This document shows, piece by piece, positions 1 to 7,385 of a stretch of 64,000 bases of DNA. Positions within the stretch are counted from its first letter, which is position 1. Every line of letters begins with the position of its first letter. The DNA is from Oscillospiraceae bacterium (GTDB taxonomy: Bacteria > Bacillota > Clostridia > Oscillospirales > Ruminococcaceae): assembly GCA_025758045.1 (NCBI GenBank), contig CP107208.1, positions 1,674,001 through 1,738,000 of the forward strand, given 5' to 3'. The translations under genes and the position numbers were made by a program. The notes beneath the pieces are model-generated. The model made no database searches. It was not told the DNA's origin and was given only the letters and a program-made list of their open reading frames with translations.

Positions 1-2
1 CC

Positions 3-860
3 GAGGATGCCGCCCTGCTGAAAAAAGTCAGCGGTCTGCGCGCCCGCTACGAGGCCGACATGGAGGCTTATGCTTTCCAGAACGCTTTGGCCGACGTGTT
101 TGAGGTCATCGACAACGCCAACAAGTACATCGACGCTACCGCCCCCTGGGTGCTGGCCAAGAGCGAGGACACCAAGCCCCGCCTGGCCCGTGTGCTGTAT
201 AACCTGGCCGAGACCCTGCGCATCTGCACCGTGCTGCTGCAGCCGTTTATGCCTGCCACCTGCGAAAAGATCTTTGCCCAGCTGGGTGTGGATGACAGCC
301 TGAAGACCTGGGACAGCGCCGCTGCCGTGGGTTCTATGCCTGCCAATGCCACCCTGCACAAGGGCGAGAACATCTTCCCCCGCATCGACACCGCCAAGGA
401 GCTGGCCGAACTGGATGCCCTGGAGGCTGCCCAGAAAGCCGCTGCCCAGGCTGCCAACGCCCCCGCCGAGGAGCCTAAAGCCGAAGCCGCTGCTGCCAGC
501 GCCGAGCTGATCGGCGACCATGAGGAAGAGATCAGCTTCGATGATTTCTGCAAGGTAGAGCTGCGTGTGGCCGAGGTTCGTGCCTGCGAGCGCATGAAGG
601 AGAGTAAGAAGCTGCTGCACCTGACCGTTTTTGACGGCGAGCGCGAACGCTGCATCCTGTCCGGCATCGCCAAGTGGTTCGCACCCGAGGATCTGATCGG
701 CAAAAAGATCGGCATCGTGGCTAACCTGGCACCCCGCCCGATGATGAAGGGTAAGTATGTCAGCGAGGGCATGATCTTTGCTGCTGATACTGATGTCGAC
801 GGCGGCTGCTCCATCGCCTTCTTCCCGGACAGCACCCCCGCCGGTGCACGCATCCATTAA
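3..860 (+). CDS. metG: Methionyl-tRNA synthetase, C-terminal part (5' end outside window)
   Basis: The reading frame is open from base 3, so the window starts inside the gene. The first ~130 residues match the anticodon-binding helical domain of class I MetRS (ANKYIDATAPWVLAK, then NLAETLRICTVLLQPFMP). An Ala/Glu-rich linker follows at about residues 140-170 of the visible part. The last ~100 residues are the Trbp111/EMAPII-type tRNA-binding domain (VELRVAEVRACERM, ILSGIAKWF, MMKGKYVSEGM) found as an appended dimerisation and tRNA-binding module in many bacterial MetRS. It charges tRNA-Met in the cytoplasm. The catalytic HIGH and KMSKS motifs lie upstream and cannot be checked. Confidence 0.95.
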   Translation, partial: EDAALLKKVSGLRARYEADMEAYAFQNALADVFEVIDNANKYIDATAPWVLAKSEDTKPRLARVLYNLAETLRICTVLLQPFMPATCEKIFAQLGVDDSLKTWDSAAAVGSMPANATLHKGENIFPRIDTAKELAELDALEAAQKAAAQAANAPAEEPKAEAAAASAELIGDHEEEISFDDFCKVELRVAEVRACERMKESKKLLHLTVFDGERERCILSGIAKWFAPEDLIGKKIGIVANLAPRPMMKGKYVSEGMIFAADTDVDGGCSIAFFPDSTPAGARIH

Positions 861-942
861 GGCTGTTTGTTCCTTTCTTGAAAGAAACTGAAAGAACTTT
901 TAATTAAAATCACATAGTCATGCAATTTTGGGAGAATAAAAT

Positions 943-1887
943 TTGGATAACCAGAAGTCAAAGCTGGATAAATTCTTCTCCAATCCGGCGGCTGCTGTAG
1001 CTATGGCTATCCTCTGCAACATTCTGTGGGGGTCGGCACTGCCGTTTATCAAGATGGGGTATCGGATGTTCGCCATCGATTCCTCCGATACAGCGACCAT
1101 CCTCTGTTTTGCAGGCGTCCGCTTCATGATGGGCGCGGCGCTGGTCTGGCTGGCCGGGCTGGCGCTTAACCGCCGCCCGCTTCCCATGCCCCGCGGCAAA
1201 CAACTGGCCGTCTGCTGCGGATTGGGTCTGTGGCAGACCGCCGCGCAGTATTTCTTCTACTACTCGGCGGCCGCGCTGCTTACCGGTGCCATGGGCGGCA
1301 TCATCAACAGCACCCAAAGCTTTATGGGCGTTATCGTGGCCCATTTCCTGTACGGCAATGTCGACCGCATGACCCCGCGCAAGGCATTGGGCTGCGTGCT
1401 GGGTTTTGGCGGCGTCCTGTTTGCCACCTTAGGCAACTACGGCAGCGGCAGTGCCAAAGGCATTTTGTACATGCTGCTGGCTTCGGCCATCTTCTCGTTG
1501 GCCGGGCCGTGGAATAAGGCCGCCGCCAAAAAGACCGACAGCTTCACCGTCAGTGTCCTCAACCTGGGCTGCGGAGGGTTCGCGCTGGCCGTCATCGGCT
1601 TTGCCATAGGTGGCAGCTTGCACCCGCAGCAGGGCTGGGCTATCCCGGTATTACTCGTGCTGGCGTTCATTTCCGGTGCTGGCTATGTGCTGTGGGCTTT
1701 GCTGATGAAGAACAACCCCATTTCCCGCATCGCCATCTTCGGGCTTATTATCCCAATCATGAACGTGCTGCTCTCGGCCCTGCTCAACGGCGAGCCGCTG
1801 TTTGAGTGGCAGTACATCGCGGCGCTGGCGCTGGTCTGTGTGGGCATCTTCCTAGTCAACCGCGCCCCGCAGCCAAAGGAAAGCTGA
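943..1887 (+). CDS. DMT-superfamily (EamA) permease
   Basis: A 314-residue protein with about ten hydrophobic segments in two homologous halves, the layout of EamA/RhaT-type drug/metabolite transporters. The first half begins with a conserved-looking ILWGSALPFIKMG helix and the second ends near NPISRIAIFGLIIP and LFEWQYIAALALVCVGIFLVN. The start is TTG at 943, supported by GGGAG at 930-934, eight bases upstream; no better in-frame start is present. The substrate cannot be told from sequence; relatives export amino acids or other small metabolites. The tatD gene begins three bases after its stop, so the two are probably co-transcribed. Confidence 0.88.
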   Translation: MDNQKSKLDKFFSNPAAAVAMAILCNILWGSALPFIKMGYRMFAIDSSDTATILCFAGVRFMMGAALVWLAGLALNRRPLPMPRGKQLAVCCGLGLWQTAAQYFFYYSAAALLTGAMGGIINSTQSFMGVIVAHFLYGNVDRMTPRKALGCVLGFGGVLFATLGNYGSGSAKGILYMLLASAIFSLAGPWNKAAAKKTDSFTVSVLNLGCGGFALAVIGFAIGGSLHPQQGWAIPVLLVLAFISGAGYVLWALLMKNNPISRIAIFGLIIPIMNVLLSALLNGEPLFEWQYIAALALVCVGIFLVNRAPQPKES

Positions 1888-1890
1888 ATC

Positions 1891-2682
1891 ATGACGAATA
1901 TTTTTGACACCCATGCCCATTATGCCAGCCGCCAGTTTGACGGTGACCGTGTCGACCTGCTGGCCGCGCTGTCCCGGGGCGGCGTGGTGGGCGTGCTGGA
2001 ATGTGCCACCCACTCCGGCGACGCCCAAAAGGTGCTGGAACTGGCGCACACCGCGCCTTACTTCCACGCCGCGCTGGGCATCCACCCGGAAAGCCTCATC
2101 GAGGAGGACGCCGCCACCGTGGCCGTCTACCACGGCGATTGGCGCGCCGAGCTTACCGCCATGCGTCCGCTGTATGAGGATCCCGCCGTTGTCGCGGTAG
2201 GGGAGATCGGCCTCGACCACCACTGGCCCGTGCCCCGCGAGGAGCAGTACGCCCTGTTTGAGGCCCAACTGCAGCTGGCCAGGGAGCTGGACCTGCCCGT
2301 GTCGGTCCACGACCGGGAAGCCCATGCCGAAATGTACGATCTGCTGCGCAAATATAAGCCCCGCGGTGCCCTGCACTGCTACAGCGGCAGCGCCGATGAC
2401 GCCGCCTGGCTGGTGGAACAGGGCATGTATCTGGGCTTTGGCGGTGCCGTGACCTACAAAGGCGCCAAACGTGCCGCCAAAGTGCTGGCCGCCATCCCCC
2501 ATGACCGCGCCTTGCTGGAGACCGACTGCCCCTACATGGCGCCGGAGCCGGTGCGCGGCACCCGCAACGACAGCCGCAACATTGCCCACGTGGCCGCCTA
2601 CATCGGTACGATCTGGGACGTGGACGCCCAGGCCGTGCTGGACCAGACCGCCGAAAATGCCCGGCGCTGTTTCGGGCTGTAA
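1891..2682 (+). CDS. TatD-family metal-dependent hydrolase
   Basis: A 263-residue amidohydrolase-fold protein. It shows the family metal-ligand motifs in order: FDTHAHY near the N terminus, GEIGLDHHW at about residue 105, SVHDREAH at about 145, HCYSGS at about 168 and LLETDCPYMAPEP at about 205. The C-terminal NIAHVAAYIG segment is typical. TatD proteins are cytoplasmic 3'-exonucleases/DNases or related D-aminoacylases, so the exact substrate stays open. It follows the DMT permease by three bases. An AT-rich inverted repeat (AATATAC/GTATATT, about 2690-2710) followed by T's lies after the stop and could act as a weak terminator. Confidence 0.92.
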   Translation: MTNIFDTHAHYASRQFDGDRVDLLAALSRGGVVGVLECATHSGDAQKVLELAHTAPYFHAALGIHPESLIEEDAATVAVYHGDWRAELTAMRPLYEDPAVVAVGEIGLDHHWPVPREEQYALFEAQLQLARELDLPVSVHDREAHAEMYDLLRKYKPRGALHCYSGSADDAAWLVEQGMYLGFGGAVTYKGAKRAAKVLAAIPHDRALLETDCPYMAPEPVRGTRNDSRNIAHVAAYIGTIWDVDAQAVLDQTAENARRCFGL

Positions 2683-2739
2683 ATTCGCCTGAATATACAA
2701 AACGTATATTTTTTATAAAAATCACAGGAGTGTATCATT

Positions 2740-2973
2740 ATGAAAGCACGTATCCCCAAACACCGCGAATTCATCATCGATTTCCCCCAGAGCATGGACC
2801 AGGCCAAGGCTGACGAGGGCTGGGCAAAGCTGAACGAGATCGTGGAAGAGTACAAGAAGGCCCACAACGGCCAGAGCGTCTACTCCGCCACCTTCATCGA
2901 GGACTGCGAGCCTGCCGTGAAGAAGCTGCAGGAAGAGTACGGCTTCAACTACACCATCCAGGAAATCAAATGA
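2740..2973 (+). CDS. Small conserved-looking protein of unknown function
   Basis: A 77-residue soluble, highly charged protein with no signal peptide or membrane segment. The start ATG has AGGAG nine bases upstream, and codon use matches the neighbouring highly expressed genes. The central part (residues ~18-40, DQAKADEGWAKLNEIVEEYKK) predicts as an amphipathic helix, followed by a short beta/helix/beta stretch ending in YGFNYTIQEIK. No known family recognised. A strong intrinsic terminator follows the stop directly, so this gene ends the transcription unit. Confidence 0.75.
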   Translation: MKARIPKHREFIIDFPQSMDQAKADEGWAKLNEIVEEYKKAHNGQSVYSATFIEDCEPAVKKLQEEYGFNYTIQEIK

Positions 2974-2978
2974 GAAAG

Positions 2979-3009
2979 CGGCGGACAAGTGCGTCCGCCG
3001 TTTTGTTTT
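2979..3009 (+). terminator. Intrinsic terminator after the 77-aa gene
   Basis: Perfect 8-bp stem CGGCGGAC (2979-2986) / GTCCGCCG (2993-3000) with a six-base loop, followed by TTTTGTTTT. Confidence 0.9.
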
Positions 3010-3016
3010 AGCGTTA

Positions 3017-3190
3017 AGGCAATACCGCATAATTCTAAGTGCCGATACGGCGAGCGAGGTGCGGCAACTGCTAAGCCAAAAGCGCAGATAATACTGGATG
3101 TCTTATCGAGCATTTTGGCAACGCAGATGCCGTGCCGCAGCCGCCGGAGCGGTGCTTGAGCCGTTAGGCGGGAATTGTGCGGTGGTGCCT
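3017..3190 (+). repeat. MITE-like foldback repeat, copy A (174 bp)
   Basis: Starts AGGCAATACCGCATAATTC and ends GAATTGTGCGGTGGTGCCT, giving imperfect terminal inverted repeats of about 18 bp. It is flanked by TA on both sides (3015-3016, 3191-3192). The interior is itself near-palindromic (CCAAAAGCGCAGATAATA against TTATCGAGCATTTTGG). Three more copies lie at 13521, 42596 and 54521. It encodes no protein and sits between the terminator and the GNAT gene. Confidence 0.85.
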
Positions 3191-3213
3191 TATATAGGAT
3201 TGGGGGAATAAGC

Positions 3214-3687
3214 ATGCCCAAGATCACGATCCACCCGGCCGGGGAAGGGGACATCCCGGCCGTCGTGGCACTGTACCGCCAGCTGGATCAGGCGCTGGTC
3301 GACCTGCAGCCGGAGTTTTTCTGCGTTGCCCCGCGGGAGGATGAGTTTGTCCGCCAGGCCGTCAAGGCCGCGGATGCCGACTATCTGCTGGCCGAGGAGG
3401 ACGGCGCGGTGGTCGGTTTTGCGCTGGTGAATTATGCGGGTTGGACGCCGGAGTTCAGCTGTGTGCTGCCCCACCGCTACGCCTGCCTGGCGGACCTGGT
3501 GGTAGACGAAGCCCACCGCCAGCAGGGCATTGGCAGTACCTTGTTGGGCGCCGCCAAGCGCTGGGCGCGGGACCGCCGGCTGGAATACCTGGAGTTAAGC
3601 GTCCTGTCCCAGAACGCCCCCGCCATCGCCCTGTACGAATCCCACGACTTCGTAGAGGCGACACGGGTTATGCGGTGTATGCTGTAA
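3214..3687 (+). CDS. GNAT-family N-acetyltransferase
   Basis: A 157-residue single-domain protein. The acetyl-CoA binding motif A is visible at about residues 92-112 (LADLVVDEAHRQQGIGSTLL, pattern V..xxRxxGIG), followed by the motif B region with LSVLSQNAPAIALYESHDF. It transfers an acetyl group from acetyl-CoA to an amine; the acceptor is not predictable. The ATG at 3214 is chosen over an upstream in-frame GTG because GGGGGAA lies just before it and the upstream codons fall inside the repeat end. The protein begins MPKITIHPAGEGD, a typical GNAT first strand. Confidence 0.88.
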   Translation: MPKITIHPAGEGDIPAVVALYRQLDQALVDLQPEFFCVAPREDEFVRQAVKAADADYLLAEEDGAVVGFALVNYAGWTPEFSCVLPHRYACLADLVVDEAHRQQGIGSTLLGAAKRWARDRRLEYLELSVLSQNAPAIALYESHDFVEATRVMRCML

Positions 3688-3734
3688 AACAATAAGTGCC
3701 AACCTACATCTTTGCAAACCAAAATAGAATCACA

Positions 3735-3772
3735 AACCAAAAGCCGGGGCGAACATTTCTGTTCGCCCCGGC
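3735..3772 (-). terminator. Intrinsic terminator of the large RNA
   Basis: A perfect 13-bp stem at 3743-3755 paired with 3760-3772 (GCCGGGGCGAACA and its complement) with a four-base loop. On the minus strand it is followed by TTTTGGTTT. It could also stop read-through from the GNAT gene on the plus strand. Confidence 0.85.
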
Positions 3773-4555
3773 GGTCTTACTTCTTCGGAGTCATAGCCTC
3801 ATAACCCTTACTCGTTATTTTTCGGACTGTACCCTTGTTTTCATAAGGATCATCCTAACTTTGCGATTTTGTTTAACCCTTTCAGGATCTCAATTTACCT
3901 GTTCATTGGTCTTACCCTCTGGTTCGTTATTTGCTGAAAAGCATTTGTGGAACGTGGTAAAATCGGTTCGGCTCTTAAGATCGTTCCTGGGGTATCGGGG
4001 TCTGATGCTGAGGACTGCGCCTCTTAACTCTAGTACATTGGAGTGTCTCCTTGTGGATCAGATGAAATTCAGGTTCTTCCTGTTCGGTGGAGTGGTGACG
4101 GTCATCGCTACCGACCTTCTTTCATCTTAATCTATATTACACGCCAGAGTCTGTCTTGACGGCCCCTGGACTTGCTGAATCTGATTTATGAACCAACCAT
4201 CTGAATTTTTCAATCTTTTACAGGTTACGACCTGCGGCTTTCAATGTGGTTCTCTTCGTTTCAGCAGGCCCAGGCCCGCCGGTGATGAATGGGATCTTTA
4301 AAGTTTGCCATCGGGTCCAGAGCCTCCTTTCATCCGAAATCCTGCCGGCGGCCTTTACAATTTCTTCCTTGTTCTTCCCGCTGCCCTCGTGCTGCTGGAT
4401 CGGAGTCCTTAAAGTGCTCCTTCTTCGCGTTTCCGCTTCGGGAGATCTGCTTTAAGATGTCGGTCTGTTCACGATCGGTCTTTTATGGGGAAGTGTTAAG
4501 AAAGTGGCTTCGCTTGGAGTTCTTATCTCCTTATCTCCGGCTGTTTTCTTTCTGT
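3737..4555 (-). ncRNA. Candidate large structured non-coding RNA (~0.8 kb)
   Basis: This stretch has no credible protein gene on either strand and a lower GC content than its surroundings. Read on the minus strand it has an extended -10 promoter just upstream (4562-4570) and a 13-bp GC-rich intrinsic terminator at its end. In between are many local helices: GGAG/CTCC around ATAAGAA near 4530, CAGGT-CGTA-ACCTG near 4230, CCAG/CTGG near 4155-4180, AGATGAAA/TTTCATCT enclosing 4060-4130, CAGG-AAGAA-CCTG near 4073-4085, GGAG-ACA-CTCC near 4040, TTAAGA/TCTTAA near 3975-4030, TTACC/GGTAA near 3910-3965 and AGGAT/ATCCT near 3845. Loops are purine-rich. This architecture resembles large ornate bacterial RNAs (OLE, GOLLD, ROOL classes), but I cannot assign a class from sequence alone. 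Confidence 0.6.
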
Positions 4556-4561
4556 GACTAT

Positions 4562-4590
4562 ACTATAGCACACGCTTAGAAATTCGTCTA
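4562..4590 (-). promoter_or_regulatory. Extended -10 promoter for the large RNA
   Basis: Minus strand TGC-TATAGT (TATAGT at 4562-4567), an extended -10. A second overlapping TATAGT lies at 4557-4562. The -35 position is weak (TAGACG), as is usual for extended -10 promoters. The predicted start is near 4550-4555. Confidence 0.6.
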
Positions 4591-4638
4591 TTCGCAGAGC
4601 AGACAATCCTGCGATGAATTATTTGTGCATGTTAAGGA

Positions 4639-4668
4639 TTGATAAGTGCATGTAAAAGGTGCTATAAT
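4639..4668 (+). promoter_or_regulatory. Strong sigma-A promoter pointing away from the large RNA
   Basis: TTGATA (4639-4644), an 18-base spacer, then TATAAT (4663-4668) preceded by TGC, so it also has an extended -10. No protein gene follows on the plus strand before a terminator at 4756. Confidence 0.75.
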
Positions 4669-4712
4669 AAATATGTTGGGCTGCTATAACCTTGAATGGG
4701 TTGCAACCTCGC

Positions 4713-4734
4713 TGTAGGGGCGGATGCTCCCTAC
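4713..4734 (+). repeat. Small palindromic repeat (TGTAGGGGCGGATGC type)
   Basis: One of three copies in the window (others at 13768 and 16624) sharing TGTAGGGG(C)CGATGC followed by a complementary arm. They resemble REP/BIME-like intergenic palindromes. Confidence 0.6.
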
Positions 4735-4755
4735 TATTAATCACAAAAAACAAAA

Positions 4756-4797
4756 CCCCCGCCGTTATTCCTTGCGAACAACAGCGGGGGATATTTT
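4756..4797. terminator. Bidirectional intrinsic terminator
   Basis: Stem CCCCCGC (4756-4762) with GCGGGGG (4784-4790), extended by GTT/AAC pairs. T-rich on the plus side (ATATTTTTAT) and strongly T-rich on the minus side (TTTTGTTTTTTG). It ends the P-type ATPase operon on the minus strand and the short RNA on the plus strand. Confidence 0.88.
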
Positions 4798-4818
4798 TAT
4801 GTTTGCGCCTTACTTATC

Positions 4819-6900
4819 TTACTTATACTCATCCAGCAAATTGGTCATGCTCTTCAGGCTGATGGCCAGGGTCGAGGCGTTGTGCAGCAGGGCCGAAGTG
4901 GCAGGCTGCAAAATGCCCATGGCGCCCAGCACGATCAGCGTGCTGTTGAAGCCCATGATAAAGCGGTAGTTGTCATGGGTACGCTTCTGCAGGCCGTTGG
5001 CGATGCACTTCAGGATGACCAGCTCATTCAGGCTGTCGGCGGCCACGGTCACATCGGCAATTTCGCGGGCAATGGCAGCGCCGTCGCTGATGGCAATGCC
5101 AACATCAGCAGCGGACAGGGCGGGGGAGTCGTTGATGCCGTCGCCCAGCATGATGACGGTGTGGCCTGCGGCCTTCTCCTGCTCCACAAAGCGGGCCTTG
5201 TCCTCGGGCAGCACCTCGGCATAGTAGGCGTCCACGCCTACCTGCTTGGCAATGACGGAAGCCGTGCGGTCGTTGTCACCGGTCATCATCACAGCCTTGC
5301 GGATGCCTAAGCCGCGCAGGGCCTTCAACACATCGGCGGCCTCCTCGCGCAGCGGATCGGCAATGCAGATGACACCGGCCAGTTCACCGCCGATAGTCAG
5401 ATACAAATGGGAATATTCCGGCGGCAGAGCGTCAAATTTATCGCTCTCGCTGGTGGGGATGTAGCAGCCCTCATCCTCAAATACAAAGTGTTGGCTGCCG
5501 ATGACGACTTTCTCACCGGCTACGCTGCTGGCGATGCCGTGGGCCACGACGTACTGCACTTCGCTGTGCATTTCATCGTGGTTGATGCCCTTATGGGCAG
5601 CGGCCTGCACAACGGCGTTGGCCATCGAGTGGGGATAATGCTCCTCCAGGCAGGCGGCAATGCGCAGCACATCGTCGGCATTGCGGCCGCCAAACGGCAC
5701 AACGTCCACCACGGTGGGGGTAGCATGGGTCAGGGTGCCGGTCTTGTCGAAGACAATGGTGTCGGCTTTGGCCAGGGCTTCCAGATACTTGCCGCCCTTG
5801 ACGGTGATGTGGTAGCTGCCGCACTCACGCATAGCAGAAAGCACCGCCAGCGGCATGGACAGCTTCAGCGCGCAGGAAAAGTCGACCATCAGGATCGAGA
5901 TGGCGCGGGTGGTGTTGCGGGTCAGTGCGTAGGTAACGGCGGTGCCCAGCAGGCTGTAAGGCACCAGTTTGTCTGCCAGGGCGGCGGCACGGGTCTCGCT
6001 GGAAGACTTCAGCTTTTCGGAAGCCTCGATCATCTGCACGATCTGGTCATAGCGGCCGTTGCCGGCCTGCTGCTCCACGGTCATCACCAGCTGGCCTTCC
6101 TCGACCACGGTGCCGGCATACACAACAGCGCCGGTGCTCTTGCGCACGGGTTCAGCCTCGCCGGTCAGGGAGGCCTGGTTCACACTGGCTTCACCCTCCA
6201 GCACGCGGCCATCCAGCGGGATGACGCTGCCCGTGTGTACGACCACGGCGTCGCCGGGGCGCACCTGGCTGATGGGCACCAGTACCTCGCCCTCGGCAGT
6301 CTGCTGCCAGACGCGGTCGACGTTCAGTGACATGCAGCGGGCCAGATCGCTCAGGGACTTCTTGCGGGTCCACTCCTCCAGCAGCTCGCCCAGCCGCAGC
6401 AGGAACATAACGGACCCTGCTGTGGGGAAGTCCCCCCGCAGCATTGAAACGCCGATGGACAGCGCATCCAGCACTTCCACTTCCAGCTTGCGGCGCAGCA
6501 GGCAGGTCAGCCCGCGCCACAGGTAGGGCAGGCTGCGCACGGCGGTGTAGGCGATGCGCAGCGGCATCGGCAAAAACAGCTTGCGCGCAAGGTGGAAGAT
6601 CGTCATATTGACGAGCTTTTCCTGATACTCACGGTTCACAGCGCGGGGACTGTTGGCGGGTACCTCGGCCAGGGCTTCCACATCAAAACGGAAGGCGGCC
6701 AGGCCCTTCACCAGGCTTGCGCGGTTCTCGGTATACACGACCACCACATCACAGGTGCGCTCATACACGGCGGCGGTGCGCACGCCGGGCAGGGCCGCCA
6801 GGTAATCCTGCAGCTGGTCGGCTTCGGCCAGGCTCATGCGCGGCTTGTTCAGGTGCAGGCGCATGCGGCCTTTGCTTTCATGCAAAATTTTCCATTTCAT
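4819..6900 (-). CDS. Heavy-metal-type P-type ATPase with atypical SCA motif
   Basis: A 693-residue P1B-like ATPase. The N-terminal ~80 residues look like a degenerate HMA-type domain without the CxxC pair. Membrane helices follow, then the actuator motif TGEAEP (~247), the transmembrane metal site FSCALKLSMP (~341-350) where classical pumps have CPC, the phosphorylation motif DKTGTLT (Asp ~385), and the hinge GDGINDSPAL (~600). The missing CPC, with Ser-Cys instead, points away from simple Cu+ or Cd2+/Zn2+ pumps and toward the clade around mycobacterial CtpC; the metal is not certain. Start ATG 6900 is chosen because GGGAGAG lies eight bases upstream, inside an in-frame TTG extension. It pairs with a small membrane protein just upstream. 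Confidence 0.9.
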   Translation of the reverse strand: MKWKILHESKGRMRLHLNKPRMSLAEADQLQDYLAALPGVRTAAVYERTCDVVVVYTENRASLVKGLAAFRFDVEALAEVPANSPRAVNREYQEKLVNMTIFHLARKLFLPMPLRIAYTAVRSLPYLWRGLTCLLRRKLEVEVLDALSIGVSMLRGDFPTAGSVMFLLRLGELLEEWTRKKSLSDLARCMSLNVDRVWQQTAEGEVLVPISQVRPGDAVVVHTGSVIPLDGRVLEGEASVNQASLTGEAEPVRKSTGAVVYAGTVVEEGQLVMTVEQQAGNGRYDQIVQMIEASEKLKSSSETRAAALADKLVPYSLLGTAVTYALTRNTTRAISILMVDFSCALKLSMPLAVLSAMRECGSYHITVKGGKYLEALAKADTIVFDKTGTLTHATPTVVDVVPFGGRNADDVLRIAACLEEHYPHSMANAVVQAAAHKGINHDEMHSEVQYVVAHGIASSVAGEKVVIGSQHFVFEDEGCYIPTSESDKFDALPPEYSHLYLTIGGELAGVICIADPLREEAADVLKALRGLGIRKAVMMTGDNDRTASVIAKQVGVDAYYAEVLPEDKARFVEQEKAAGHTVIMLGDGINDSPALSAADVGIAISDGAAIAREIADVTVAADSLNELVILKCIANGLQKRTHDNYRFIMGFNSTLIVLGAMGILQPATSALLHNASTLAISLKSMTNLLDEYK

Positions 6901-6917
6901 TGTTATACTCTCCCACA

Positions 6918-6950
6918 AATAAAAAGCTGCCCACCGTGCAGCGGGCAGCT
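6918..6950 (-). terminator. Intercistronic terminator-like hairpin
   Basis: Minus strand AGCTGCCC/GGGCAGCT (8 bp, 6943-6950 with 6925-6932) followed by TTTTTATTT, placed between the small gene and the ATPase. It probably gives partial termination, so that more of the small protein than of the pump is made. Confidence 0.75.
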
Positions 6951-6964
6951 CTTTTCAGTGAAAA

Positions 6965-7240
6965 TTATTCGGCTGCCTTGTCTTCAGCGGCCTCGTCGGC
7001 AACGACAGCGGCCTCGTCAGCGGCGGCGCGCTCCTCGTTGATCTCCTTGGCGTCGGCCAGGATGTCACCGCAGTTCTCCTGCAGGGTGGTAGCAGTCTCC
7101 ATGACGCTGTCCTTCATGCGCAGCACAGCGGCGGTGCACTGGGTGTACAGCTTCTTGGCGTCCTTGCTGGTCAGAATTTCGATACCGGCGGAACCAAACA
7201 GTGCGCCGCCTGCGAACAATGCAACTTTAGCCCAATTCAT
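6965..7240 (-). CDS. Small membrane protein, PacL/DUF1490-like or DUF6110-like partner of the ATPase
   Basis: A 91-residue protein: MNWAKV, then one short transmembrane segment (ALFAGGALFGSAGIEIL, residues ~7-23), an amphipathic middle (KDAKKLYTQCTAAVLRMKDSVMETATTL) and a Glu/Ala/Asp-rich tail. The layout and position directly upstream of a P-type ATPase match mycobacterial PacL (DUF1490) proteins such as Rv3269, which scaffold CtpC. Firmicute counterparts are annotated, as far as I recall, as DUF6110. The acidic tail could bind cations. Start ATG 7240 has GGAGG nine bases upstream. No catalytic residues are seen. Confidence 0.75.
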   Translation of the reverse strand: MNWAKVALFAGGALFGSAGIEILTSKDAKKLYTQCTAAVLRMKDSVMETATTLQENCGDILADAKEINEERAAADEAAVVADEAAEDKAAE

Positions 7241-7267
7241 AATTTTTGTCCTCCACTCTATATATTT

Positions 7268-7305
7268 CACAACAGTGTTGAGATGTTGACAACAGAGTTG
7301 TTGTC
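7268..7305. promoter_or_regulatory. Clustered TGTTG/CAACA half-sites upstream of the ATPase operon
   Basis: Three overlapping inverted repeats: CAACA-G-TGTTG (7270-7280), TGTTG-A-CAACA (7284-7294) and GACAAC-N6-GTTGTC (7288-7305). They sit just upstream of the small gene's ribosome site and look like a repressor operator cluster. The regulator is unknown; a metal sensor is a guess from context. Confidence 0.5.
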
Positions 7306-7385
7306 GGTGTACAAAATATTTTATTAGGGTTAGTTATAACTGGGTTATACGCAATCGGCCGGAAAATATGCCGTTTGGATTTTTG

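Larger units (their letters stand above)
4675..4800 (+). ncRNA. Candidate short RNA (~125 nt)
   Basis: Inferred from a strong plus-strand promoter (4639-4668) and an intrinsic terminator (4756-4797) with no open reading frame between them. It contains the palindrome GGTTGCAACC (4699-4708) and a hairpin GTAGGG/CCCTAC (4715-4734) that belongs to a small repeat family. It may be only a 5'-terminated stub. Confidence 0.4.

Noticed and set aside
3696..4579. Several plus-strand frames in the RNA-like region
   Set aside because: GTG or weak starts, no ribosome sites, Ser/Leu/Phe/Arg composition, no family resemblance. The region is better explained by a minus-strand RNA.
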